A stretch of DNA of 64,000 nt. It comes from Asparagopsis taxiformis. Lineage: Eukaryota > Rhodophyta > Florideophyceae > Bonnemaisoniales > Bonnemaisoniaceae. Where the stretch lies: NCBI GenBank assembly GCA_030407315.1, contig JALQPE010000887.1, positions 1 through 64,000 on the forward strand. The letters are read 5' to 3'. Of the stretch, positions 19,906 through 29,749 are shown one piece after another (the first letter of the stretch is position 1; every line of letters begins with the position of its first letter). Below the pieces are notes generated by a model. The model was not told the DNA's origin, ran no database searches, and saw only the letters and a program-made list of their open reading frames with translations. A program made the position numbers and the translations under genes.

Positions 19906-21471
19906 TTAGAGGTTGAGCCATGGGTGCTGCAATGCCTGCTCCGCTGTGAATCGCTTGTTAGGATCGGCATGCAGCAGTTTGGCGCATAGATGGCGTGCGC
20001 CTGAGGAAATGCCTCGCCACATAGGACCGGAAAAACTGGGTGCACCGCGCGCTACAGAGATCAGTTTTGTATAGTCGGACACAGAGGCCAAACCGCTGCC
20101 GAATGGGGTGACGCCAACGAGCAACTGATGCATAATAATGCCGACGGACCAAACGTCCTGCGCATACGAGCCGATGCGACCGGCGGCCACTTCGGGTGCC
20201 AGATAGCCGGCGTGACGCACGTGTAACGGGCCCGTTTTCGAGAAGGACGTTAGCACGCTAACAGCGGAATCCATATCGGAGCGCGATAGCGCCAGTTCAA
20301 AGTTGCATAGACGCGCAAAATTAATGACGGTGCGCGGTGTGCGACTATTGCGACTCGTCGGCGCCGGTCCGGACACAACATGGACATTATCGGGACAGAT
20401 GAAACGATGCGTGATGGAATGGGTGTGCAGATGATGAATCGCATTGAGTAGATCGTTGATAATGGTTGCCACATCGGTTTCACGAATGGTACCGGGTTGG
20501 GCGAGCATTTCAGAGAGCGTTTTCTGTCCAGGCGTGTACTCGGACACCATGTATAGAGTGCGCGCTGATTCGTACATGTCGACGATGGAAATGATATTGC
20601 GATGGTCCGGAACGGAGAGTAGGATTACACTCTCCTTGCGTGCGATTTCAACGTGATAATCGGAGAGAGAAGTCTTGCTGGTGACTTTGACTTTGAAAAG
20701 TTGGCCGGTTTTTCTATCCTTTGCCACGCTAGTCTTTCCAAAGGGAGTGGAGCGAATGTCCTGACGAAATTCATAGTCATCAGTTAAAGCGCGTTTGGAG
20801 GCGCGAATGAGTTCGCGTCGCCATTTTTGATGCTCGGTGCGATTCTCCGGGAAGATGGACAATTTGTGCTTGCCGTCTGGGGAGCGAATCTGAATGCGGA
20901 GTCCAAATTCCTCTGTGCTAATATGACCGCCGTACACCATTATACTACCTGAAAGAATCGGCTGACTGGGACTGATGGAGTAACGGAGCATGGGACCTGC
21001 CAGGGTAACGAATCGGAGGTCCACTTTTCGATCCTTGGCAGGTCGCACACCGGCCCAGCCCATCATGAGCGGGGGCATGCCGTGGCGCAGTCTGGGACGT
21101 CGCGGGGTTACGGGCGGGGATGCTGGCGACGGCGCGGGGTCAGTTCGACCGCGATGGGTGCGCTCCGGTCTGGACCTGGGCTGCTGCACATCGCGTCTAC
21201 TGAGCAGACTTTCTGAACGTCGTGCACCGGTTTGCAGGCTTTCAGCACGCGCGCCGGCGGTGAGCGGCTCTCGTTTGGCGGGCTTGTTCACTGTGGGTGT
21301 GGTTGGGGACGCGTGGAGCGACTCTACACGACGCGTGTCTGAACGCTCGCGGCGTGGTTCGAATCTATCGCGCGAACGGTAGCGCACTTGGTCGCGACGC
21401 GGGACGTGTGCCGGTGATGGTTGTTGTTGTTGCTGTTGTTGCTGTTGTTGATGGCGCGAGAAGAGCTTCAT
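19906..21471 (-). CDS. PH-domain protein pseudokinase
   Basis: The 521-residue protein has, in order: a poly-Gln tract (residues 8-17); an Arg/Ser/Pro-rich disordered region to about 130; a PH-like domain at about 137-226 (GWAGVRPAKDRKVDLRFVTL ... HQKWRRELIRAS, with the conserved C-terminal Trp); and a protein-kinase-like domain at about 235-521. The kinase fold is clear: beta3 Lys262, DLLNAIHHLH-like helix E, GYLAPEV (APE), DVWSVGIIMHQLLVG (subdomain IX), and RFTAEQALQHPW (subdomain XI). Catalytic residues are lost. HRD reads HRF (357), the catalytic-loop Lys is Cys359, and DFG reads NFE (390-392). No Gly-rich loop is obvious. It should therefore be a pseudokinase scaffold or allosteric regulator, possibly recruited to phosphoinositides by the PH domain (inference). 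Single exon. Confidence 0.88.
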   Translation of the reverse strand: MKLFSRHQQQQQQQQQQPSPAHVPRRDQVRYRSRDRFEPRRERSDTRRVESLHASPTTPTVNKPAKREPLTAGARAESLQTGARRSESLLSRRDVQQPRSRPERTHRGRTDPAPSPASPPVTPRRPRLRHGMPPLMMGWAGVRPAKDRKVDLRFVTLAGPMLRYSISPSQPILSGSIMVYGGHISTEEFGLRIQIRSPDGKHKLSIFPENRTEHQKWRRELIRASKRALTDDYEFRQDIRSTPFGKTSVAKDRKTGQLFKVKVTSKTSLSDYHVEIARKESVILLSVPDHRNIISIVDMYESARTLYMVSEYTPGQKTLSEMLAQPGTIRETDVATIINDLLNAIHHLHTHSITHRFICPDNVHVVSGPAPTSRNSRTPRTVINFARLCNFELALSRSDMDSAVSVLTSFSKTGPLHVRHAGYLAPEVAAGRIGSYAQDVWSVGIIMHQLLVGVTPFGSGLASVSDYTKLISVARGAPSFSGPMWRGISSGARHLCAKLLHADPNKRFTAEQALQHPWLNL

Positions 21472-21867
21472 GTTAATGGCGGTGGTGGTGGTGGTGGTAG
21501 TGGTAGTGACAGGATTGTCAAGTGAATGAATGATGAATCGAGGCGATTTAAGTAGAGGAAATGGGCGGAAAGCAGCGGGCGGAGGTCGAGAAGAATGGGG
21601 CGTGGTGCGGTGCGGTGCGACGAGATGAGGCGGGGTGGAGCGGCGTGGTTTGACGCGGCGAGCTATAGCCGGGTGCGGTGTCTGGTGCTCGGCAGAGCGC
21701 GTTGGTTGTCGAGCCCGCTTGGCTGCTGCACATACGCTGGACGAAGTGTTGGACGACGCTCTGCAGCGGTAGTTATGTTAATGATTTGTCATAACAACCC
21801 TCCAAGTCCATACAAACTTGTTACACTTTATAATTGGCCGTTTTTAACGTCAACCGCTGTAATGTTA
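21472..21867. other. Promoter spacer of pseudokinase gene, with GGT microsatellite
   Basis: A (GGT)n-like microsatellite lies at about 21478-21506, just before the pseudokinase ATG on its own strand. Nothing else is recognised; the other end is the 3' side of the Hog gene. Confidence 0.45.
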
Positions 21868-23637
21868 TTAAAAGTCGATCGCATTCCACCGCATGTCCGT
21901 CCGCTCCGTCCACTTCCACACGCGCGCAAACCCTCTCGCCATCGCTATCGCGCCCGTCCACGCGCCATCGCCAAACACAGCGCGCAGCGGCGCGAGCAGC
22001 GCATGTGCCACGTCAAATCGCACGCTCTCCGTGTAGCACGTCACAACAATTCCGTTCACCACAATTTGTCCACTGCTCGTAGTCGGAGCGTACATGCCCT
22101 GCCGTAACTCCCGTGTAATCGCCGTCACCGCGACGCGATCTCCATTGGCCGCGAGCAGTCGATCTCCCACTCGCAAATCGCGTGCCGCAATCAGTCCGCG
22201 TCGCGCCACATCAATGGTGTGCCCTTCGCTCAGCGCCAATCGCGCGCCCGCGCGCGTGGAAACAACCACGTACACAGCAACGCTGTGCGCTGATGCATGG
22301 CCGAAAAAGTAGACCGCCGATGCACTGTCGTTGCCGTTGGCGCCGTCCATCGCGCGCTGCCCCACTCGCAGCTCCGACATGCGCACCGTTTGACGCCTCG
22401 TGTCGTCGTCGTGCATCACCACTTGCACCGTGGAATCGCCCGGGAAACACGAGTCCTTGACGTTGACATTCACACTCGAGTTGCCGCGTGGACAAAATGT
22501 CGGCTCCAAAGATACGTCGCACTTACACCCGCGAAGCGCACACGCCACTGTGCAACATTCCGCATTAACCCTCTCTTGACTGAACACCGCATCCGTCACA
22601 TCGATGCGCGCAGTGGACAGTTGGCTCCCTTTCAAAAATATCGACAATGGGAACAGTGTGCGCGCAAATGTAATCTCACTCGTCTCGAGTCCTTCCAACC
22701 GCCGTCCACGTACAATTGAATTCGACAAATCAAATACGCTTCTCGTCTCATTGCTGTACGAGCTCACATTTGACACATCCATGTTGCTCACCTGTGAGCG
22801 GCGCAGCATCATATAGCGACGCACTTGCACATTGCGCACTTCTAAACTGTCAAACATGCTTTGATCGCAGTACACACCGTCCGAAAACTTGACCCATTCC
22901 ATAACAGTGCTGCTCAGCTCCACCTTCAATTGCGCTTCCGCCGCCCGATCGTCTAGATGCTCATGGCATGAAAAGCTCGCTAGACTTGCATTGCTCATCG
23001 TGATTCGTTCCGCTACCGCTTGCTGCACGCGCAATGCTGCTCGCCCATGTAGACGCACCAAACGCAGTCCATGTACACTCACTTTGGACAGTAGCACTTG
23101 TACGTCACTGCGCTTGTGGCTGCCATTGAAAAACCTAGAATCTTCAAATTTAACTGCGCGCAAGTCGCCCAATTCAAGTTGAACACGCGACTCAAAGCTA
23201 CACTTGCTGAATCGCACATTTCGCAATGCAAACTGTGAGAACAATACATCCGCCGTTGTATCAAATCGACACTCCTCAAACACAACATTGTGAAACGATG
23301 TCTGCGTGAACGAGAGTACGCTTCCACGACTCGCACCTGAAAACGTGCAATTTCGAAACGTGACCGACTGCCAACTCACTCCGTGGAAGTTTGTCCTCGC
23401 ATTGCGTTCATTTGCAAATGTGCACGAAGTAAAAACTGTGTTCCTCACCAACGAGTTGCGCAGGAACCACGCATGCCTGCGATTGGTAAAATGATGATTC
23501 TGGATGCATACATTGGGCAGGAATCCAATCTTGTCATAGCCGCCCAAGTCGGCCGGCGCTGCGCAGCCCTTGTACAGTATTTCAGCATCGATGGCGACAA
23601 CGAACAGCAGCACAAACCAATGTATCCACAGCATCAT
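21868..23637 (-). CDS. Secreted protein with beta-helix-like N-terminus and C-terminal hedgehog-type Hog (Hint) domain
   Basis: The start chosen is MMLWIHWFVLLFVVAIDA at 23637, which gives a clear signal peptide; the open frame extends upstream to 23838 without one. Residues about 30-380 are built of irregular 20-24-residue units with alternating V-x-F/ F-x-x-C-x-F patterns (FTSCTFANER, FRNCTFSGA, FEECRFDTT, FSKCSFES), like pentapeptide or right-handed beta-helix proteins. From Cys397 (SCFPGDSTV) to about 560 is a Hint domain of the hedgehog C-terminal type: ELRVGQRAM, LALSEGHTIDV (Ser-x-x-His in place of Thr-x-x-His), ARDLRVGDRLL, GMYAPTTSSGQIVVNGIVVT and CYTE, then AHALLAPLRAVF as in the sterol-recognition region. 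Family members self-cleave at Gly/Ser-Cys and, in animals, attach cholesterol. The block equivalent to the Asp used in cholesterol transfer reads FFGHAS, so that Asp is apparently replaced. Single exon, 589 residues. Confidence 0.88.
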   Translation of the reverse strand: MMLWIHWFVLLFVVAIDAEILYKGCAAPADLGGYDKIGFLPNVCIQNHHFTNRRHAWFLRNSLVRNTVFTSCTFANERNARTNFHGVSWQSVTFRNCTFSGASRGSVLSFTQTSFHNVVFEECRFDTTADVLFSQFALRNVRFSKCSFESRVQLELGDLRAVKFEDSRFFNGSHKRSDVQVLLSKVSVHGLRLVRLHGRAALRVQQAVAERITMSNASLASFSCHEHLDDRAAEAQLKVELSSTVMEWVKFSDGVYCDQSMFDSLEVRNVQVRRYMMLRRSQVSNMDVSNVSSYSNETRSVFDLSNSIVRGRRLEGLETSEITFARTLFPLSIFLKGSQLSTARIDVTDAVFSQERVNAECCTVACALRGCKCDVSLEPTFCPRGNSSVNVNVKDSCFPGDSTVQVVMHDDDTRRQTVRMSELRVGQRAMDGANGNDSASAVYFFGHASAHSVAVYVVVSTRAGARLALSEGHTIDVARRGLIAARDLRVGDRLLAANGDRVAVTAITRELRQGMYAPTTSSGQIVVNGIVVTCYTESVRFDVAHALLAPLRAVFGDGAWTGAIAMARGFARVWKWTERTDMRWNAIDF

Positions 23638-24113
23638 CGTGTGTATGTGTGTGCGTGCGTGCGCAATCAACGGTGGAATTGCATCCACAACAAGTCTTGA
23701 GAGCGTCCATAGATAGACAAGGCGAGAGCATGCCGTTGCTACTTGCCTGCCGTTCGGTCCCTGGCGGTTACGTGGATCTTGCTGCTGCTCCTGCAGAGCC
23801 AGTTTCTTGACGAGATGCTCTTGTCCAGACGCATGCACGCACGCGCGTTGTTGCGGCTGTTGCGCGTTTCATTTCAACACTGCGTCTGAATACGATGCCA
23901 CGAAAGTGGCGACAGCTCAGCTGCATTTCACTTGCACTCGATTTATTTCTCAATTCGTAAATCGTGCAATTGAGTTACTGTCTTATGATAACTGCTTACA
24001 CGATCGACCGTCATTGTGATTCATGCTCATCCCGAAAACCTTTCAAACGACCTCTTATTTATACTAGCATCGCACTTGGTCGTCTCACCTCCGTGCGCCA
24101 TCACACAACTTTG
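23638..24113. other. Divergent spacer, Hog gene / small basic protein
   Basis: Holds both promoters. A TATA-like TTATTTATA lies at about 24055-24062, some 55 bp before the ATG at 24114. No coding sequence is supported. Confidence 0.4.
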
Positions 24114-24512
24114 ATGAACAAAACAATGAGTGCCAACAAACCAGTGGATCCACAACTGGCTGCTTCAATTCAACGCAAAATGAGTAGTCTAAGACTCTCC
24201 ATGAAGAGCAGGGACAATCGAATAAGCAATTCATCATTACATGAACCGTCCAAACGCGACCCTCCCGTTCACCACCTCCAAGACCGTCGATTAAGTCATA
24301 CCTCTATCATTTCAGCACCGACCAGTAATGCTAGAGACGCACAGTCATCCCACCATCGCCGATCGCACGATGCACCTCAAAGAGTGTCCTCGCAATCCCA
24401 AAACCCGACACCATCGCCAATCACTCCGTCCGCTAGCGCCCAATCGGACAAGAAACATTCTGGAAGAAAGCTGTTGGCAAAATTGAAAAATTCACTTCGT
24501 CCAACCGGCTAG
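24114..24512 (+). CDS. Small basic, Ser/Pro-rich hypothetical protein
   Basis: I do not recognise it. The 132-residue product is hydrophilic and disordered-looking: an N-terminal helix PQLAASIQRKMSSLRLSMKS, a Ser/His/Pro-rich middle, and a basic C-terminal helix KLLAKLKNSLRP that could bind membrane or nucleic acid. Support for a real gene is the TATA-like element about 55 bp upstream, the in-frame ATG pair (24114, 24126) and clustering with the gene island. It could still be a chance ORF; a longer open frame begins at 23964. Confidence 0.4.
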   Translation: MNKTMSANKPVDPQLAASIQRKMSSLRLSMKSRDNRISNSSLHEPSKRDPPVHHLQDRRLSHTSIISAPTSNARDAQSSHHRRSHDAPQRVSSQSQNPTPSPITPSASAQSDKKHSGRKLLAKLKNSLRPTG

Positions 24513-27241
24513 GCCTTTCTCATTCTAAACAAACTCGTATTGCAACACTCAAGTTTCCTATCCGATCCTATCGATGGTACAGTTCAAGTCGGTGATAAAA
24601 TTTCATCTCTGTTCGTGTTGGTCCATATCTCCCGCACCCATAAACTCATTTAGGCGATTTATCGCTGCCGCGCTGGAAGCATGCAGTTTGGTAGTCGCTC
24701 GTGTGGATGAGAACAACACGAGTGAATTAAAAAAACGATGCAGATAGAGTTGACTGGTCGATCACATAAACGAGCACAACATCATGTTATCATCAAGCGA
24801 GTCGCAACATATCTTTGCAGATTTCATGCCCTTCGTCTGCCGTCCACTCTCGCGACCGTGCGGTACCATGTTTGTCATTGCCAAATCATTCGCCTCGCGA
24901 GCACATGATAGGACGACATAAAAAGACTCGCTGCTCGAGCGGTGTGACTGCGCGACTAAATTAGATTTGAGTATGATGCGCGGAATAGAACGTCCGATCT
25001 CTCGTGCAATCCACTTTCTCGCACAAAAATTTTTTAGACCTGTGCTTACATTGTTCCCTCTCCGCTGTTCCGTAGATCGCTCGCTTCCTTTGCCCAAAAC
25101 CTCTTCCAACTTTAGCACTGCTAATCTCTTTCCTCCACCTAGTTTGAGCCAAATCTATAACAACGTAATACAGTTGATGCTTTGAGCAAATGCACAAAAG
25201 ACCAACTGTTTCATTGAAATTTTCGACATTGTTCACCGAGTCGAGTGAAGCATTATAGACGCTATGGACAGAATAGGAGCATCACTATATTGCCAAACAT
25301 AGGGACACGGTATGCAGTGGTTATGAGTACCACATCAGCATCACATGCTTCCTACTTACGGCGATTCCAACTCTCGTACGAGCTGTTGCACACTTCGAAT
25401 GCAGATTTATTCTTAGCGATCAGCGGCCAGGGACAGCAAAGACCATGTTACCCCGCTCCTGATACGTCACAACATTGTATTGCTGTGCAGAGAGCATTGT
25501 CAACCCACCCGACGGAGCAAAGTTTGATAGAGACCATGGCACATGGTCACAACTACAAAGCAGGTGCTTCCAGACGGTACATGTTCCAGCGAACCTGGTG
25601 AGTCTACAACGATAGCTAGATTGGATGCAACGAGAGACGACTTACATGTGTGAGAATGATTCGTGGATGGCTTCATTTTCTCCAGGAAAAGTAGTCGCGA
25701 CACACCAATAACCATGGACCGTGCTGATACATCCGCGTGTTTCTGGCCCATTCGCACCACACACAGTGGCTCTAATGGTAGCATCAAAGCGATGAAAGCG
25801 GCGCACGTGCGACCAGTTGATCGAAAACATGTGGACGAGAGAGACACCGACGCTCGTTGATACGACAATAGGCCCGAACAATCTCACAGCTCCTGAGAAC
25901 ATATTTGTTACGTATGATTGATATCTGTCTACCTTGAATTTTCGTAACGACGACGGCGGATTGTTGGATCGGTGCATCCGAGCAACACATTCGTTACAAT
26001 TTGCTCGGCACACCGATTGCACGCGCTACAGCTTTCCAGCTCGTGTGCCTCGTACTGTAACACTAGTTCAAGGTAGCGTTTCTTCTTTCCTCCGCTTATG
26101 ATATGTTGCGCCATGCCAGGCATGGCTGTTTTCGTTGCAACGTTGCGTGCGCGCCGAGATGCGTTGCTGGGATGAGGCCCTTTCGAGGTTTCTTTTTCCA
26201 AAATAACCTAGTATTCTTGGAAAGGATTAAGTACATAGCATGGCAAGTATAATCGTTTTCAACCCCCATTCTATGTTTTGTTGGATAGAAACTGTGCAAG
26301 TGTATGTTCTCCGTCATCACAGTTGTGCAGATGAATGGTGCACAATTTGAACGGTTACGCAGCCTGGTTGTTACGTCTGTGCCTCAACATAACAAGTAGA
26401 GTGGTACCTTTGGACGTGTAACTCTTACGACACGACCATCTCTGAAGCACACAACTTGTTCATGATATCCTTGCACCAATTTTGAAATATAATCTAAAAT
26501 TTAAAAGTGTTTTTGGAAAAGTTTTAAAACTGCAAAGGTGATATTAGCCAGCTTGCAAGTTGGCGCTTCTTTCCCTATAGTATCTAGCGAGCTATCCTGG
26601 TCTTATCCTCACGCAGAAAAAAGAAAAGATCGACTAAACTGAGTAAACAAAATGCAGAGTTCGTCTTCATCTATTACCGACGCATCAGCATCGTAAAATT
26701 CCTAGGTGCGAAAAATATCTTCCCGAGCATCTGTCGGAGCCGCAATTCTGTTACAACACCCTCAACTTATGAGTGCTGGCACTCGTACCATATCTCTACA
26801 ACTTCTATCTTCTGTCAATCAATCACCCGCTTTCGCTAGCAATGAAATGTTTAGTGTACCCCTCCATATGTGTTGTCAAGAATTCTATTCGGGACAGCTC
26901 AGAAAGATGATCATGACATGACGCGCACTGTCCAATCAGGAGGGTATAAAGGACATTCAGTAAAACGTGGAGCAACGCTCGTTGAAATGCTAGCGAGTTT
27001 TCATTTCTGCTGTTCCAAAATAATTGCTGCGATAAGGTAACACATTTGTTGTTGCAAAATAACTTCAAGCTGGGACACTCTCATTCAATAAATCGTTACA
27101 CCATAGTGTCCCTCATTGTCATACCCCCAATAACACCTCAGGTAATACGCTTCTTCATTCGCAAACATACGCCAACTTTTTCTCCCAGGAAAACATTCAT
27201 GTATCCGTCCCAATTCAAATGCTTTCACACTCAACCATGTG
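24513..27241. other. Gene-poor spacer
   Basis: No confident gene. It contains the minus-strand coding-like relic listed separately (25784-26201). The remaining short ORFs on both strands have no recognisable domains. The last few hundred bases are promoter of the haem peroxidase. Confidence 0.4.
25784..26201 (-). pseudogene. Coding-like relic A with CxxCxxC motif and possible 40-nt intron
   Basis: On the minus strand a frame from 26201 reads a Cys motif C-x2-C-x2-C-x11-C (25974-26030, CNRCAEQIVTNVLLGC). A GT-AG pair, 25932 to 25893 (GTAGAC...TTCTCAG, 40 nt), joins it in frame to RSCEIVRAYC. The same RSC-x2-V-x3-C motif follows a CxxC motif in relic C at 46 kb, which is the main reason to believe both. 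Further donor-like GTAAGT sites follow at about 25648 and 25360. Family unknown, gene ends unclear, and the 40-nt intron is shorter than the others here. It may be a decayed copy. Confidence 0.28.
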
Positions 27242-27249
27242 TATAAAAA
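27242..27249 (+). promoter_or_regulatory. TATA box of haem peroxidase gene 1
   Basis: TATAAAAA, 128-135 bp before the peroxidase ATG, in an otherwise non-coding stretch. The two secreted cysteine-rich genes of this window have comparable elements. Confidence 0.6.
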
Positions 27250-27376
27250 CCCTCAACTCAATGTTGTGCTCTGAATCCCTCCACCTCACAGATATCCACC
27301 CAACTTCTATCGAGTCAAGCGTCCGGCTCGATTTCTCACCGCGTACGCATTCCATCACGTACACTGACCGATTACA

Positions 27377-29041
27377 ATGATGTCCCATATTCGCTCCACC
27401 GCCCTTGTGGCCTTCGTCTTACTTGCTCTATCCAGCTTTGTTGTTGCAATGCCCCCTCCTCAGGGAAGGAAATATGCTTCAAGAGCAAGAATCCCAACTG
27501 CACAGCGCCAAATCTCTTGCGACATCGACACCCGCACCCTTGATGGCCAATGCACAAATCCGACAGATCCGTCCTGGTCCGCCACCGATACAGCTCAGTT
27601 CAGCTACATCGAGGGCCATTCATCCAACACTCCAACTGGTGAGAATCTTCCGTCTCCGCGTCTCATTTCCAATACTCTTTGCATGCAATCCGAGGATTTG
27701 TTCAACGATCGTGAGATTTCTGAGTTTTTCACTTTCTTTGGTCAGCTTGTGGATCATGATCTGTACCTCACACCGACCAGCGAGGATGAGTTCCCTATTG
27801 CAATCGGACCAGACGATGAAATCTTCGGAATGTTCCCCGGAGATGTTCTGGAATTTACGCGCTCCGAAAGAGTTCCCATTGTTGAAGGTGAAATCGCAGA
27901 ACGTCCGGTGAACACCGTTTCAGGTGCCCTCGATCTTTCCACTGTGTATGGTTCCAGCGAAGAAAGAAATGCAGCTCTCCGCGAGGAAAATTCCTGCAAG
28001 CTTCTCGTCAGCGAAGGTGACCTTCTTCCGTTCAACACAATGCAAATCCCCAATTCCCCGACTACCGACCCCGGCATGTTCGTTGCCGGAGATACCAGAT
28101 CCAATGAGCATCCAGTGCTTGCTACTATGCACACTCTGTTTGTTCGCGAACACAACTACATTTGCGATCAATTGGCTGTGTTGATGCCAAACACTACCGC
28201 TGAAGAGCAGTACGAAAACGCTCGCACCATTAACATTGCTGAGTTCCAAGACGTTGTGTATGATGAATTCTTCCCAGCTCTCATTGGCCGAACTCTGGCA
28301 CCATACGAAGGGTTTGACCCGTCGGTAGACCCCACACCCAGTAATGTGTATGGTGCTGCCGGTTTCCGTATTGGACACACCTTGGTCGGTAACTCGCTCT
28401 CCCGCGCAGGCCCTGGAAATGAACCGTTGGAACCTGTGCCTATGGAGGAGATGTTCTTCAGAAGCACAGAACTGTTGACTGATCTCGGTATTGAAGAATT
28501 TATGCGTGGATCCATGCAGACCACTGCACAAGAAGTTGATATCATGATTCACGATGCTCTTCGCAACTTTTTGTTCTCTGAGGTCGAGGAAGAAGAAGGA
28601 TTTGATCTGATTGCATTGAACTTGCAGCGCGGTCGTGATCATGCGATTCCGAAGTTCAACGAGCTTCGTGTCGCTTTGAATATGGAGCCCCTTGGAAGCT
28701 TTGCTGAGCTCACCGCGAACGAGGAGGTGCAGGCCGGAATGGAGGAAGTTTATGGTACCATTGATGATGTCGAGGCTTGGATCGGTATGGTTGCTGAGGA
28801 TCATATGCCTGACAGTTCTGTTGGTCCCACTATGGGAGAGTTGTGGAGAACGGAGTATACTAGAATTCGAGATGGTGACATGTTCTTCTATCAGAACAGT
28901 GAAACATTCCCGGCCGAATTGGCTGAGCTTCCTCTGATTACTAGACTGGATGAGCCGGGAAGTGTTCTTCGTGATATCATTATTCGTAACTCTGAAATCA
29001 CGGAAGAAGAGATGAACGATAGTCCATTCTTCACATCGTAA
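27377..29041 (+). CDS. Secreted animal-type haem peroxidase 1
   Basis: Member of the peroxidase-cyclooxygenase (animal haem peroxidase) superfamily. It is predicted to use H2O2 to oxidise halides or phenolic substrates outside the cell; the substrate is unknown. The signal peptide is MMSHIRSTALVAFVLLALSSFVVA. Functional motifs are complete: distal FGQLVDHDLYLTP (Asp-His-Asp, covalent haem link, distal His and Ca ligand); GDTRSNEHPVLATMHTLFVR (catalytic Arg and second haem-linking Glu); proximal GFRIGHTLVG; and LNLQRGRDH. The 554-residue length fits a single-domain peroxinectin-like enzyme. Single exon. Its closest relative here is the gene at 36591-38262, facing it tail to tail, which suggests a local inverted duplication. 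Confidence 0.95.
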   Translation: MMSHIRSTALVAFVLLALSSFVVAMPPPQGRKYASRARIPTAQRQISCDIDTRTLDGQCTNPTDPSWSATDTAQFSYIEGHSSNTPTGENLPSPRLISNTLCMQSEDLFNDREISEFFTFFGQLVDHDLYLTPTSEDEFPIAIGPDDEIFGMFPGDVLEFTRSERVPIVEGEIAERPVNTVSGALDLSTVYGSSEERNAALREENSCKLLVSEGDLLPFNTMQIPNSPTTDPGMFVAGDTRSNEHPVLATMHTLFVREHNYICDQLAVLMPNTTAEEQYENARTINIAEFQDVVYDEFFPALIGRTLAPYEGFDPSVDPTPSNVYGAAGFRIGHTLVGNSLSRAGPGNEPLEPVPMEEMFFRSTELLTDLGIEEFMRGSMQTTAQEVDIMIHDALRNFLFSEVEEEEGFDLIALNLQRGRDHAIPKFNELRVALNMEPLGSFAELTANEEVQAGMEEVYGTIDDVEAWIGMVAEDHMPDSSVGPTMGELWRTEYTRIRDGDMFFYQNSETFPAELAELPLITRLDEPGSVLRDIIIRNSEITEEEMNDSPFFTS

Positions 29042-29744
29042 TGGTTCAACAAGTTTAGGAACCTTCAATAGTTGCTAAATGAAGTGGAATGCAAAGGTGA
29101 GTTGTGTTCTATTTTGACAGCTCCTTATCGGCTGCGAAGTAGAATTACGAAAAGTTTGTTACATTCCAAGTTTTGATGAAATGATCACACTCGAACAGTA
29201 AAGCAAGGCAGTATTGTTAGCAATTTGTTGGATAGCTGTCAGCATTGAATGGGAGTTCTGTTGGTGAGTATGCGTTGTCCACGGTAGAGTAGCAAGGAGT
29301 ACTATTAATGGCATCCAATGGCACAGTTTAGCTGATGATCTAACTTTAGACATGATCGGGGGATCGTAGCGGGAACAAGTGATCGAAAAAGAAAGGCGAA
29401 AAAGATGCCAACTTATCGGATGGTGATTGCGCGCATCGGGACATAACATGACACGGACATCACACCATGCGAGTCTAAACGTTGATGATAGTTGGACTCT
29501 GATCGTCTGAGCACAACGATGCCACGTTGGCACTGACAGGTTGAATTAGACTGTTCTGAAATATTTTCAATTCTTTTTCTTGTTTGGAAAAAGTTTGGGG
29601 TCGAACACTTTGTCAGAGCCGAGAAACCATTACTACGTGAACGTGATTATGTCTGGTGTGACTTGCGAGTTTACTGCGATAGTCATCACGATATAACGAA
29701 TTTCTCTCTTTACGTAGATAGACGTAAAATGGTCTCAAAGGTAA
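29042..29744. other. 3' spacer between peroxidase 1 and copia element
   Basis: No coding sequence is recognised. The 124-codon minus-strand ORF here has no domain. It ends at the copia target-site duplication. Confidence 0.45.
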
Positions 29745-29749
29745 TTGTG
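29745..29749. repeat. Left target-site duplication of copia element (TTGTG)
   Basis: TTGTG directly precedes the 5' LTR and recurs at 35861-35865 directly after the 3' LTR, defining the insertion. Confidence 0.92.

Noticed and set aside
23640..23838. N-terminal extension of the Hog protein
   Set aside because: It precedes a clean signal peptide at MMLW; the extra 67 residues are low-complexity and would block secretion.
25784..26201. CULT (cereblon-type) domain for relics A-D
   Set aside because: CxxC and S-x3-GY-x-W-like strings tempted the call, but the second CxxC and HxGW are missing; left as unknown.
27920..29068. 382-codon ORF antisense to haem peroxidase 1
   Set aside because: Shadow of a strongly coding gene; no homology or signal of its own.
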